Part shown: in pieces, positions 41,601 through 57,100 of the stretch
Layout: each line of letters opens with the position of its first letter
Numbering within the stretch: the first letter of the stretch is position 1
NCBI RefSeq assembly: GCF_905404315.1
Contig: NC_066292.1
Location: 5,208,001 to 5,272,000, forward strand
Length of the DNA: 64,000 nucleotides
Source of the DNA: Leptidea sinapis
Lineage: Eukaryota > Arthropoda > Insecta > Lepidoptera > Pieridae
Direction: 5' to 3'
The notes under the pieces: model-generated
What the model was told of the DNA's origin: nothing
The model's database searches: none
The model's input: the letters and a program-made list of their open reading frames with translations, nothing else
Made by a program: the position numbers and the translations under genes

Positions 41601-44600
41601 CCAAGAATATTTTAAACAACTGAAGCAAATACTGCAATGTATAGATATAACAGTCGAAGCTTATTATGGTGTCATTGGTGACATGTTTCATATTTCGGCT
41701 TTGTTTTTATATGACGTGATTTGTCTATATATATAGAACGTCATTTGTTACAACGTATTGTATACGAGACTCAAGGTCATGTTTTTTGTCACTTGATTGA
41801 AATATTGTACAATCTATTGGCGCCAAAATGAGAAAACTCAATGAACAATCATATAAAAATGACAGGTTCCAAATTCAAATGTAACATTTAATTTATTTTT
41901 TATTGTAACAGTATTTATGGCCAGACTAAGCATATAGATTAATATCATCATAATATTGTTTTTAAAAAGAGGTTCTTCATTTATCAAAAACCGATTTATG
42001 AATTCATTTGAGCGCTGTATTCAGAATCTCAATGAGACTATTAGTAGCACACGTCATGACTGTGACAGAGACATCTCGCCCATCTAACCTACTTGGCAAC
42101 TGAATTGTTTCTGTGAAAAAATATGATCGTCTAATTTACGAATTCCCACGCAACGCATTCACTGACGTTAATCAAAACATAACGTTTGGTTATAATCGGT
42201 TACTTTAAAATCCGTTGATATTTTTAAACCGGTCAAGTGGGGGTCGGCTTTGTAAACGAGTGGTTCTCACGCTTCGTAAAGTAACTACATTTGTAAACCA
42301 AATGCCGCTATAATGGAATTCACTATTTTACTTATAATTTGTTGTATTTATAGTATAAATGTAACGCTGTGACAAAGTTTCAGCCGACTAATTATTGTAG
42401 TTTATGAGAAGCAGCCCGTTGACAGACGTACGGTCGGACAGTGTGAGAATATTATACCTAAACTAGGATTCTCGATCCCTTGTACGAAATCAATTGAGGA
42501 GGACACTAAGACTACAAAGCAATGTCTAAATACAATCAATGTAAGGAATGTTCTAAAATATCTGAACAAAGAGGCAGGTGGATCTCATCATACTGTTTCT
42601 ATTTCTACATTGGTTACTTACAGCCAACACTGGCGCATAGATCAACAGTAAATTGGCAGATACTCTTTGAGATATGAGACTACAACGTGTAACAATCTTA
42701 TCAAATAGCCTTATTAATTTTTACAGTAAGTAATAAAATGTTGACCGTGCTCTTTCTGGACATTAAATATTTAAATAGAATCTTTTTTTTAACTTTTTTT
42801 ACTGTCATTTAACAAGGTAAGGAAATAGTTTTCAGTAAGTCTAATTTATTTGATTGTGTTTTTTACCGGTGTATACATATAACTCTCGTTACATAAAATT
42901 TTTTGTGCCATGTCAATTGGTTCATAAACAAAAAAGTTATTTTTATTGAAATAATACTCCAAAATGGAGATGGGCAAGGTCTGCAAAGTTCTGTAATATC
43001 ACTGACAGTTCAGTTAAAGTTCAAGTCATTAAAAAATAATAGTTCGAAATGTAAACACACAACATAATAAATATTAATTACTGCTAAGTTTTGTCCTTGG
43101 CTGATTGATTTTTAGACGACTAGCAGTTGTTTAATTACAAAACATTATTATGATTTTTATTCATCAGTAGGATCAGTAGCTGACCCGACAGACGTTGTTC
43201 TGTTCATAATAAAAAAAACGCTAGGAATAAGTATAGTACGTATGTTATTCTTCTACTGTATTGTGTGTAAGTATGTAAATAAATAAATACCTTGAATGTC
43301 GGATTAAATCCTCGTTCTTAGATGTCTGCCCCAAATGTGGTCATTTGGAAACAAACATTGTATTTTTCAGTGTTTTCTAGAACATGGCAGCACAATTCTT
43401 GCGTTTCTCCGCAGAATACTCGCAAACAACGTCCATCGGCCCAATGCGAAAGCTAGTATGCAAGCAGTACTACAGTACAGTATAAGTACTGCAATCGTAT
43501 CGAAACGCTGCTCGATTCAAATCAGTACTTCATAAATTTCTTCTTGTGCGTCGAAAATTATCTATAAGTTGTTGATCTCTGAGGTTTTACTGGACGATTT
43601 CGTATTGCCAGCCGATCCGTTTTACGCTTTGCTCTTGTGATTCATAGCACGACGTCGATCCATACTAACGCGGTTCTTTTCTTCAGTCCTTCCATTCGCA
43701 ATGTTTCGAATCCTAGTTGCATTACGTCTTTGTCAGGAATAATTTGATCGTCTTAGTCGTGACATTGTTAATGATAATATCGGTACAATAAGGCATAAAG
43801 GCATAAAGGCATTTATTTTCTCAAAATTGATTCCTTTAGAATTCTTTTTGATGTCATTTCTTATACTACTAGATACTACTACCGCTTCGGAAACAAATGG
43901 CGCTCTGAGAGAGAAGAAGCGGCGCAAGAAACTCTCCCAGCATTCTTTTTTCTGCGCTCTTTTCAATAAAAATATACAATATTGTACAGTCGCTATAAAA
44001 TAATCACAATCTAGTCCCAGGCTGTCCGATCATTTAGATATTCAGCAGTGGAGTAATAGGATTTACGACAGAGCCATTTCTTTATAAAACATTTAAATTT
44101 ATTTATAGATAATGCCTGAACAGTGGCTGGGACTTTATTGTAGAAGTGTATACATTTACCCTTAAAGCTATTATGTATCTTATGAAGCCTACTAGAATTA
44201 GTTTCAAGCAATCCCTTATTTCTAGTGTTATAATAATGAAAATCACTATTAAGAGCAAAAAGGTGACGATTTTTGTGAACATATATTAAATTTTCATAAA
44301 TGTACTGACAATAAACAGTCATAATATTTATTTCTTTAAATTTTTCTTTGAGAGACTGTCTATAACCAAGCTGATATATAGCACGAACAGCTCTCTTTTG
44401 CAGTGCAAACACTATATCAATGTCAGCAGCATGACCCCATAGTAATATACCGTACGTCATGATGCTGTGAAAATAACTAAAGTACACTAATCTAGCGGTC
44501 GCAACATTCGTGTACTCTCTAATCTTTCTAACTGCATATGCCGCAGAGCTGAGTCTATCTGCTAGATGGGTAATATGTGGACCCCACTGAAGCTTTTTAT

Positions 44601-47600
44601 CTAACGTGATACCCAAGAAGACCGTAGTGTCCACAAGTTCCAATCTCTGGTCATTTATAAGTACGTTGGTTTGTACCTCCGCTGTGTTTGGTGTAATGAA
44701 CCGTAAACACTTTGTTTTTTTACTGTTTAAGTGCAGATTATTCGTCTCAAACCAACGTACTATCTTTGAGAGTGCATTGCTTACCTCGTCATCAATATCC
44801 GCACGTCGCTTCACTTTAAAAATAAGTGAAGTATCATCAGCAAACAATACAATCTCATGGCTATCATCTACCACAAACGGTAGATCGTTAATATATATAA
44901 AAACAAGAAAGGATCGAGAATAGAACCCTGTGGAACACCTATTCCCACAGGTTTACCCGAAGCCCGTTTGCCATTTACATCGACTATCTGAAGCTAAGAC
45001 TAAGACTGAGACTAAGCTAATAGTCACTCGCACACTCGAAGCAAACACACCAACCAGTCAACTTGAATAACATGACGTGCACTGTCAGATGTATTTTATT
45101 ACTCATGTAGCGTGAAACTAACAAAAAACTTCATTGAATTCTTTCTATTCTCGAGATATCATTCATACAAAATGTATCAGAAAATAATTCTTTTTTATAA
45201 TAATATTTTTTCGTGATTTTTTCGATATTTTATTACTTATTATCCTATTCCCTATACCGGAATAAGAGAAATCCAAAAAAACAAACAACAGAAAAATTGG
45301 TCTAGCCGTTCTTGAGTTATAAATGGTGTAACTAACACGAGTTTGTTTTATATATATAGATAGATTCTGTTTCTCTTTTTCGCTAGGCTCGACGCTCGCG
45401 AATTGTCGAGATAAATTTAATTTATGATAGTTAATATTTAATTTCATACGGATTAATCGTTAAAGAACTATCTTTCAAATGTTCGATGCTTTCACTACTA
45501 ATAGACGATTGATTATACAACGATTTTATTATATCGATTCATGGATTCATTCCGCCGTATCTGTTATGTTATTATTGCTCTATGCGTTGCTATGGCACGC
45601 GCTGCCTAAGGAATGTAATAAGTGGTTATCGCATCTCGAGCTATTATACTTGACTTTGAAGATGATTTCTTTGCGCAGCCTGTGAAATAACATGTTGCTG
45701 TACGAATAAAAAGTACACTCTTGCACTTTCGTTACAATTAATTTTGTGTGGATATATTTATAGCACATTGTTATTTCATTCTTTAAACGTACTGAACTGG
45801 AGCCGACTTCATCAAAAAGATGCACGGCTTATGAAAATACAGAATTAAAAAAAAACCTAAACAAGGCTTACCATTCATTTTTCTATTAACGTCAACCTTA
45901 ATAAAACACATAAAGAACATTTTTTATCTAGCTTTTTTAACCTTAATTTTTTTATTTGGGTTTTCTCTTAAGACGAACTTAAGTTTTCCACCCAAGAATA
46001 TTGAAAATATTGGCATTGTTACATATATGGCGGGCCGGCAGCCGTGAACTCATATCGCTCAAAGTCGCTGGCATTTAGTGTCGCCTTAAGTAAGGAATTC
46101 TTGAGGTGTGTCCAATGAACGGACAATAATATACACATTGAAGTGTCTCATATATGTCAAAATATATGGAATTAGTAAGTGTCATTAAAAATAATGGAAT
46201 TGGAGTGACTGCACAAAAAAAAGAGGATTGGTACCTCATAAAAAATTAAGGATTCAAAACTATTTTTTTAGCACATAATTGTTTTACTTTTGCACTTGTC
46301 TGCAGTCCACTCCTGCAATGCCTCGTTCTATATCGTTCATCCTCAAAAACCTGTGGTATATTTAATTGAACCAATTAAAATTTGTCATATATAATTTCCA
46401 AATATAGGATTATCTCCAGCTCTAAAAATTTTATCCAATTAATGATATATAACCCAAAATGTTATATATTATTCTCGTATCTTATAAAGTACCTCCAATA
46501 TTATGCACTTTTTATAATATGGGGTTATATCAGCCGTTCACCATAGCTAAAACCCCTACCTTATATTTCTTCCTCCACAAGTACCAAAATTCTTTTTTTG
46601 TCAATAAGGGACGAGATGAGCAGAACGTTCATCTGATTGCAATTGATACGCCCTGCCCATTACAATGTAGTGCCGATCGGGATTCTTGAAAATTCCAAAA
46701 GTTCTGATCGGCACCACAATTACGCTCGTCACCCTGAGAGATAAGATGTTAAGTCTCGTTTGCCCAGTAATTTCACTAGCTACGGCGCCCTTCAGACCGA
46801 AACATAATAATGCTTACACATTACTGCTTCACGGCAGAAATAGGCGCCGTTGTGGTACCCATAATCTAGCCGGCAACCTGTGCAAAGGATCCTCCCACTG
46901 GTAAATACTCCTTACTCTCCCATAAAAAATTTAGATCACGAGATAAAAGTATAAATCTAAGACGGTGACGAAGACAGCCTTGTACTGCACGTTATCAAAT
47001 ATCGTAAAACTTCGCATAACATGATAAGGGATATTCTCAGAAACATCTTTACGAGCTGACTGAATATTTATAGCAACGTAAAGGACTTTCCATTGGTTAT
47101 TTTATTAAAGAACGATTTATTACCCTTCTTTAAAAGATTGTGAATGACGCTGTAAAATATAAAGAACTCTTATTGAACAAGATGAGTTCGTTAAAGTTTA
47201 TGATGTAAGGGTAATATGGTGCTGTATCCAATAAATTATTAACTATTCGCATATAAACTAGTGTCAGTTCATAAGCATTTATATTATTTTTTCTTGTCAT
47301 GATTTGTTCGAAGTCTTCAGTTACGCTTTCACGCCATAACTACTAACGGCCGTTTTCAATAACGTATCTATCCTTAGTTTAACTTACTAGAGGTAGACAT
47401 ATCTATCCTTTTACGCTTTTATATTTCAATAACCTATCTACAAATAGCATTGGACTATAACTAATACTATAGCTATATTGGACTATGGATAGATAAGATC
47501 TTATCATTAAACGGTGATGGCAATATATCCTTAACTAGAGAGAGATACGTTATTGAAAACAGCCGTAAATAGATCATCATGATTTTTTCCACACACGTTA

Positions 47601-48132
47601 TCAGGGATACAAAAGGGGATATAACTATAGGGTACATTGTATCCCGTTTTTAAGATCCCGTTCTTAGATCAGATCTACATGTAGCGATTATGAAATAATA
47701 TGTGTTTGTGGGCTATTCATGAGTGATTCACTCATCGTCGTTGTTTGTATGTGCACAAGGCCGTGAACGAAGTCTAAGAAGCTCTCTAGTTTTTTTGTAA
47801 GACCTGCTTTAAAAATTTGTGATTTCTTGAATCAAGCGAGTATTACACATAAAACACACATTTTGCTGGGTCGGTATGTGTTCCGGTATTTTTGTTTTTA
47901 TATTGATAACTAATTGTCCGAACAGACTCTGAGATTTGTATTTAGAAAACTTTTTAAACAATTCAAAGAAAAAATCTGCAGTACTAATTTGGCATGTTTA
48001 CATTGCATTTATAATACAGATATTTTTGGTTGTCATTAGTTACTAACCATCGTTGGTATTAAATAGTACTCTTCAAATTAGTCGGATACAAATAACATTC
48101 ATTTCAATCGTTCACCATTCGTTCACGAACAT

Positions 48133-48166
<34 letters not shown>

Positions 48167-51100
48167 TGTGGTTGGTCGGTCCTGTCTTCCGGTATTTTTT
48201 TATTTTTATATTGATAACTAACTGACCCTACAGACGCTGTTCTCTCAATAGAAAAAATCATGTGCTTAAGTAAGTATTCGGGAACGAGGTAGTCTAAACC
48301 CATTGGAAATTAATAATTTTATAATTTGTAGTATTAAAATAATAAGGATTAATATAGTGTTTGTGTAAACTGCTTTTGCATTATGCTTTTTTATAATTGT
48401 TAATTTTTAAAGTATTAAAATGGAAATAGTATGTTATCATTAAGAGTAGACATATGACATCGCGGACTTTTCTGAAGAACTATATAAAATACATAACTGA
48501 CGATACATTATTTACTCTAAGACGGCTTATTTTTTTCCAACACCTCCAACAAATACTGTAAATGTATACAAAAATATGTAAAAAAAAAAATTAAATATTA
48601 AAAGCTTTCTCAAGAATCACGCTATCCATTGATGAAAACAGCATGAAAATCGGTGCAGCAGTTTTAAAGTTTATCGCGAACAGACAGACAGACGTGGTTG
48701 AGAACTTTGTTTTATAATATGTAGTGATAAACGTTTATAATTCCTTTACTTATTTATAGTCCAACGTGATATAACTACTGAACTAGTTATTTTTTTTTTA
48801 TTTTATGATTAAGCACATCTTTTTTTTTAACTTACACGAGTAACTCAAAACGTTTGAGTAATTTTTGTTCATCTGTTTGCATTTGCGTTCTCATTTTAGA
48901 CAATATAATGTAAAATGCTGAAATATATAAAATTCTCGTGTCGTGTTAAACATTGAACTCCTCCGAAACGGCTAGACCGATTCTCATGAAATTTTGAGTG
49001 CATATTGGGTAGGTCAGAGAATCGGACAACATCTATTTTTCATCCCCCTAAATGTTAAGGGGTCCACACGATTTTTTTTTGTAATTTTTTTGACATTTTT
49101 TTTGATTTGTTTGATTTTGAGTCAGCATTAAAAAATACATACAACTTCAAATTTTCACCCATCTACGATCAACAGTTACTTTTGTATCGCGATTTTAATA
49201 TCAGCAATACAACGTTGGCTGGGTCAGCTAATTTATTTATTAAAACAGCGGCAATGAGTTTGAAAATTTCTGACATTCATAAGTGTAAGTTTGACTTAAT
49301 TTAATAAATGAGTTTTTTTCTAACTGAAGTGTGTAACTAGGAGTGAATATAATACAAAATATACGATTTGATATATAAGGCGAAAAAAGTACACAAAAAT
49401 ACAAATTATACAAAAATTATTAAATTTATTGGTTGGACATATTTTAAGGATGTTTCAGATATTATTTAGATATAGTTTCTATATTATATTATTTTCTGTT
49501 TTCCTATTATGAAGAATGGTCCACTTTTCTTCCGATGAGACAGATTTTACAACGACGATTAGCTTTGTCACAGACAGGTTGTCCAATCATTGGCAGATTT
49601 TCTTAACAGGTTTTCAGTTGTATTATTATTGTGGCCGGCCCCGATCCATTTTAATACACGCCTTCAAAACTACATTGTAAATAAAAATTTGGAATGTAGG
49701 TCGAAGTAGCAATCCAATAATATTAATTAAGCAATTATATGGTGTTTATAAATACACCACTAGTGGAGTTTTATGGAAAAGGAGGACAAACGAGCGTACG
49801 GGTCACCTGGTGTTAAGTGATCACCGCCGCCCACATTCTCTTGCAACACCAGAGGAATAACAGGAGCGTTGCCGGCCTTTAAGGAAGGTTTACGCGTTCA
49901 GCTTTGTAACTCACTAACGTTACTTGGTTATGTTATTGTGACAGGCTTCGTCATCATTCCTATACTCATCATCTGTTGTGGTTTTCTTAAATATAACCAT
50001 ATTTTTTTTACTTTTAACTTGTTCGTGTAATTCAATACTTTGAATAGTCTATTTTGTTGCCCTGTCCTCTTGTTAATATTTGATTTAAATCTATATTTAA
50101 GCACTTTTGCGTTTTGTCCGGACATATATACAGACAAACGGAAAACATACAATAATTCTATAAAGATCTTTTCTAGATTTTGTATTGTTTGTAGAAGACA
50201 TAGCAAGTATTCTTTAAAAATGTTCAACGTACAGTTTTGACTCTGGTACGATTTATTATATGTATAGATTTCACTAATTAAACAATAAAAAGAAAGTGTC
50301 ACAATCAGAATAAAACTGGATTATTTTGTGGATTGTGTTTCCTGCAAAACTATCATGAATAATTAAAGTTACAACTAATTATTTGTCATCCCAAAAAAAA
50401 CACGATTGATGAAATACCGGAAGATGTTACTGAAGTAGAAAATTCTGTTGCCATTTTTGTTAGTTTTTGATATTTCATTTCACCGGCGAAGCTACTTTAA
50501 AGCAACATGTTCATAATATTCGACTCATCATATTCACGTCGCTTTTCATTTTTTTTTAAATTACGATACAAACACATCTAGGCCGCGGCCCAACATCATT
50601 CACTGTGATCAAACACCGCGACATCTCAAGGCGACGATGTCTCATATTCAATGAAAAATTATACACTTTTTAAATAGAGATAGTGAAGTCATGTGTCTAT
50701 GAATTTTATTTTATTCATTAATGACTGGGAATTGAGATGTTGCGATACGGCGTGCGTTCACTATTCTACTGCATCCTAAATTCACTTGATTTTTGTGTTT
50801 GCACCGATATATCTATAAAATACTTTCATCTATGTGCCCGCCACGCGGACGTCGTCGGAATTGAAGCTATAAAGCTGCAAAAATTCTATTCCTACATCTT
50901 GCTGGCTGTTAATATGTGTTTTGCCGGTACGCCCGAGACATACATTCGGTCCGGGATTATCATTTGTCGGGCATTCATTGCCGTCAAAGTGCCGGCTACT
51001 CAATAAAGAGATTTTATGGTGCGAAGTTGATTGGAGACCGATAGCGTGGGACACGAAGTCATATTCAGTTTTAATCATTGGAACATTAAACATAATATTA

Positions 51101-54100
51101 CATACATGCCAAAATAACTGTATTAGAACGGGGAATAAGAGGCATCAGCAAATATATTGAAAAATTTGGTGTACATAAGAACACATGTTTTAGAAAATGT
51201 CTTATTTAATTTTAAAAAAACTTGTCATAAATATGTGTATTATGTCTTTTTTATTTCATAGTGTTTATATAGTACGGACAATCTTATCTCAAGTATTGAA
51301 AATATATAATGAACATGATAACTTTATTTCCAGGATCGTTCCAGCAATCTCTCCGTACCAGCACGATGGGAGGACAGGAATCTGAGGAACTATCTCAACA
51401 GTCCCAAAGTTGGTAAGTCATAGTACCTTCTCAGACTTCAGACAAGCAAAGGACTAATCTTTCAAATAATTCGGTATCATACTAGCTGACAATAACAGTA
51501 GATTAAAATATTTTTATTAATTTTGCGTGCTGCTTGGTTTCATTTAAATTTAGTCAAGAAGACCAAAAATTTGAATGTAAGCCGAACCAGTGGGAGGCTC
51601 CTTTGCACAGGATGCCGGCTAGTTTATGGGTACCATAACGGCTCCTATTTCTGCCGTGAAGTAGTAATGTGTAAACATTACTGTGTTTCGGTCTGAAGGG
51701 CGCCATAGCTAGTGAAATTACTGGGCAATTGAGACTTAACATCTTATGTCTCAAGGTGACGAGCGCAATTGTAGAGCCGCTTAGAATTTTTGAGTTTCTC
51801 ATTAATCCTGAGCGGCACAGCATTGTAACAGGCAGAGCGTATCAATTACCATCAGCTGAACGTCCTGCTCGTCTCGTCCCTTATTTTCATAAAAAAAAAC
51901 AGAGAAACAGTAGTATAGTAATCAAATAATCTCTTATTTCATAATATAAATAACAAAAATCAGAAGTGGGATCGTAATATTGAACATGTTTATAATGCTA
52001 GTAATAAAAGGCAATAAAACCTCACAAGCATCACTTCAAACCTGAGCTGCATATTACAAATATATTATTTTAATATACATATACACAGTTCTCCTTGATA
52101 AATTATGATTATTTTATAGCAATAACAATGAGAGTAGAATATTGTATATTTTATTAAACAGAGCGCAAAAAAATAATGCTGGGAGAGTTTCGTAAGCGTA
52201 GTAGTATCTAGTATATTAGAAATGACATCAAAAAGAATTCTTGAGGAATCACATATTAGAAAATAAATGCATTTTATGCCTTTTAAATAATAATTTATTG
52301 TTTCGTCTACATTGTCGCATGTTTTATTATAATTGAGTTGTTCAATTTTCCAGAGAAAGCGAGTCGATGGATTGGCGGTATATATGACTACGGAGCTAAG
52401 TCGTGGAAATGGGGAGGTGAGCTTCGCCTGATGCGGTACCAGTCCTTCTCCAAGATGAAGAAACTCACGCCAGAGGAGCTGCAGTGGCACTGTATAGCCA
52501 TGTCTCCCGAACTTCTGTACAGGTAAACCGATACACTTTCTCTCAAGTTAAAAGTATTTTTGAAGTTATACTTCTTTAGGCGCGTTATGAAAAAATGATG
52601 AGAGTGAAATTTTAACATTCGCGCGCATCACTGTAACACAAAAGTAGCATGTTAAGGTTTATTCGTCCATTATTAGGACAGGCAAAGGGTTCAAACTCAT
52701 ACAGCCGTATTCATTATATATTAATTAATTGTCAAAGCCATATATAACTTATATAAAATGATCTCGCTTTCCTGGCAGAGACTGAACTCATATTTCTTTA
52801 TAGTGAACAATAACCTTTGGTCTATTTATACATTAAATTTGTAACATATGTCTATGTTTATATTTAAAAGTAGAGAAAAATAACCCAATTGGGAAGAATA
52901 GAATAAAAATATATTTATGTGCCATAGAGATACAGATGCTTAAGTTGTTGTTGTAAATTTTAAAATGTTTTAAATTTGCTCAGCCTACTTAAGGCTGCTA
53001 TCCCAAGAAATCGCCAAAATAGCGCATAATCGAAACCTTTTCTTGATGCATTTTATAAAGCTTATATTTTTACAAAAAATAATTATATATCTACAGAAAC
53101 TGAAAAGGAAATTCATTTTTTTTTAACATTTAAATTTATTATAGACATTGCGAAAAAATCACCATCATACCCCTAACATTTACAGTTGGAGCCATGCTAA
53201 TCATTCAATCCAGATTAAAATTGTACGAAAATTCATTAATTGTACACCAATACTATTTAACGTGACCTAGTTTTGTTAGTTTTGTAAAGAAAATTGTGAG
53301 TGCTTCAATTTCAATTCACTTCAATACTAATAAATTAAAAGTGCTTCTAATTCTGAATTAAAACTGTGGTGATCTTGTGCGAATGGTAACCTAGCTCCGC
53401 TCATTTCCTCAAGGCCATTGGTTCGGTCCCCAGCCTTAACATCTTCATATATATAAATTACGTGACACGTTGTTTGTCCGCGATGAACTCCTAAACTAAT
53501 GAACGGATTTTAATGTGGATTACTTCATGGAGTTCAATTTAGTCCAACTTGAGAGATAGGATAGTTTTTGTTTCGATTTGTGGCCCATAATTACTTTTAT
53601 TTTCAATATTTGCTTTGTATAGACATATTTTGTATGAGAAAATTTATTGACGCACGGTTTGACAGATCCGCTGTGAAACAATTTCATCATAACAACAGGG
53701 AGCATATTTCACGAAACAACTCTTGATGTTCAAAAACGTTCTATTGATTTTAAATGAAAATATATGAGAAATTCATAAAAATCTGTATTTTATTGATTAT
53801 GTACAGAACAACGTCTGTCGGGTCAGCCAGTAATACTATATAATTTTAGTTGGCCTGCGCAGAACCAGACAAGAACCATGCATCATTATCCTCTATTATA
53901 ATCTACTATGCTAAAGTAAACCTTCTTTGTCAAAGAAACTTAATATATTTCTTTAATTTGTGCTTAGTTAGTCCTAGTACAGTGTCTGGTATTTTATTAT
54001 ATTTATTGAAGGAGCCATTTACCCTAGCTAACTTCTGTAATCCTTAATACTGACTACCCATTGATTTTGACGACCCATATAGCAGAATGGTTAGTGACCC

Positions 54101-57100
54101 TGACTACTAAGCTAGAGGTCCCGGGTTCGAATACCGGTAGGTGCAATCATTTATATGATGAATATGGATGTTTGTTTTCGAGTCATGGATGTTTATATGT
54201 ATGTTTAAGTAAGTATATTGTATTAAATATATCGTTGTATTGTACCCATAGTACAGGCTATGCCTAGTTTGGGGCAAGATAATTTGTATAAAAGTGTCTC
54301 AATATTATTATAAATATCATTATGTATTACTGGATTTCGTGATATGCCACTTATCTGATTCTTGTTTACTTACATGGATAAAATGAACATAAAAAATGAT
54401 TTAATTTAATTTGCTAATTTATAATTCGCAGTATTCTTAAAAAAGGGTCCAATGTTTTTACATGCCGTATTTATAAATATATATAATATCTCATTGCCTC
54501 CTCTTTGCAACCTTTAAAATTTTTACATTTAAAAATCTGATTTAAATACAGATTAAACAAACCATTGGATGACCAATATTACCGGAAATAATGTCGTTAA
54601 AAAATTAATAGTTGTCGTAATGAGAGTTTGATGAAGGTTGTTGGAGTGCGGCCAAACGATCACGGTACTGGAATGTTTTCAATTAAAACATTACGTACAA
54701 TAGTGATACACATATTTTAATATTATTTGATATCACCGGATATAAATACCCAATAGAATTTTATATTTACTACCGAACTGAAATCAAAGTACAGGTAGAC
54801 CAGTTCACCGAATCAAATAGATCATAGGAATTAAATTTCGTGCATAAAATATACGGTTTTTGAAAGTTTTAGTACTTGTATTATTGTAGTATCACGCTTT
54901 AACGAAACAAGACAGGCTCTGGATCAAATAGGTACCTACCTACAAATTGTCAAATTTGACATGAACGCTTGATTCGCCTGATCTTCAGCAAACTGTTACG
55001 GTTGACAAGTATCTCTGCAATTGTAGTCATGTAGAAGGGGTTGGTAATTTAAATAAAAATTGTTATATCTGTATTTTAAAGTTTCCACTTAGAATTACAA
55101 TAATCTCAGACAATCACAATTAGAGCAGAGTTTCTCCTTACAATTCACAATAAGTAATGCAAAATCGAACTTAGTGATCTAGCTTATATAGAGCACGACC
55201 TTCTACCGTGATGATGCTACCAACTGCTGTAGTGCCAACTAACTTAGACGTATCAAGTTAACTAAAGATCTGAATATTATATGCTTTTATAGTTCTAATC
55301 ATAGTGATAATTATATAATATAACATTAATAACACAGTAATGAGTAACAGTAGTTAAATAAATTTAATTATTAATGAGGATATCAGCTTATGGCAGTTCA
55401 TGACGTTGGTAGCGCTTGTAGCATAAGTCGTCAACTATAATCAATGTAATAATATTGCTGACAATTATGAACCAAATATAGTTCTCTTGTTTTGCGAACT
55501 AAGTCGCTAATACCACGACATCTTTTCCATGTTCAATGCATTTCTGGTTATCAATCTGCGATTTCTTCGAAGATCGTACTAAATTAGATAATTTTTATTT
55601 TCTAAATTATTTTAAAAAAAATATATAATACTAGCTGACCTGACAGACGTCGTTCTGTTCATAATAAATAAAATATTGTCTTTTCTGAATTTGTAACTAA
55701 TATTGCATAATATCAAGAATTATTTCGTAAAATATGCTCCCTGTTGTTTTAATGCAATTGTTTAACAGTAGAACTATCAAACCGTGCGTCAATAAATTCT
55801 CTTATAGAAAATATGTCCATAAAAAACAAATATTTGAAATAATAATAATGGGTCCCAAATCGATATAAAAACTTGTCTTGTCTCTCAAGTTGGACTAAAC
55901 TGCCCCATTACAATCCGTTCATTAGTTTAGGAGTTCACTAAAAACAAACATCAAGACACTGCATTTATATATTAAGATGAATGAATGACAAACAAAAGAT
56001 TTTTAATATTCACGTGTCTATTATCCAAAAGCAGACATTATCTCTTATATATAAGAGATTTCCACTTATATATTCTTATATATAAGTCACTCATCACGAT
56101 ATCTCTGCAACCATTAGAGCTAAAGACTTGAAATTTGGTAGGAATATTCTTTTCACCGAGTAGAGGTCAGCTAAGCGATTTTACGAAATTCCAAGTTTTT
56201 TTTTATTATGAACAGAATAACGTCTGTCGGGTCAGCTAGTACTATTGAATTATTTGGTAAACATCCTAGTAGGGCTAGAAGCAAGTGAGATAAATGTTCG
56301 GTTGGGCTTGCAGTTGTGAGTCATACGAACAATGTTCAATCTAGGACGATATTTGATGAATGTACGTGGAAGTGTCGGGTCAATCAAATGTCAGGCTTTC
56401 GTGTCAGCCCTCAATTGTGTTAATGTATAACAGATGTGCTTGCTATTGTCATACAGCTTCAATTATGAATGACATACTCTTATTGCGAATATTATGACCA
56501 GACTTATGCGTATAGGCAAACATAGCGTACGAGAGAGAGAACAAGTGAGAAAAGTTTAGCTAATATATTGTTACTGTAACCGATTTTGATTGAGAAGTCG
56601 TAAACAGTCCAGCGTAATGCTGGACTGGATTATTATTTATTACTTGTAAAGATTTTTACAAAAGTGATGACACTGAAATGGAAATTTGTTTTCCGACTTG
56701 TTTTCAATTTAAGTCAAAATAAATGACGTCAAAGTAATCTTGCATATTAAATTCACCATATAAATAAACTATTCATCAAATAATCTAGTGGATCTGTCCC
56801 ACATCATTAAATCTCTACATGTCCAAATTTCGCAGTCGTGTTAAATTAGCATACTCAATACCTCTGTGTAATGTTAATGGAGTCGGTACTTTGAGTGCCA
56901 CTCGTGTGGTCCTTGCAATGTGACGCGTACCTTTCTAATGACCGTTCAGTAGACGTGACAGACATCACAATTAATTGATAATGTATTTCTCGCAATTAAT
57001 TGGAGACATGCCGACACATTCCATCATGGATGTCTCCAGATTTTTTATGATTTAGTGATATGGATAAGGGGACTTGACTGTCGAGCCCTGGAATTTATAG

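Noticed and set aside
45479..45825. overlapping frames of 68 (plus) and 81 (minus) residues
   Set aside because: No domain, no splice context and ordinary A+T-rich composition; treated as chance.
49107..49304. 65-residue plus frame
   Set aside because: It overlaps the 3' half of a Helitron-like element and crosses its CTAA end.
54069..54148. possible functional tRNA gene
   Set aside because: The same head and body recur at 15408 and, decayed, at 27476 and 41180, so it is a SINE.
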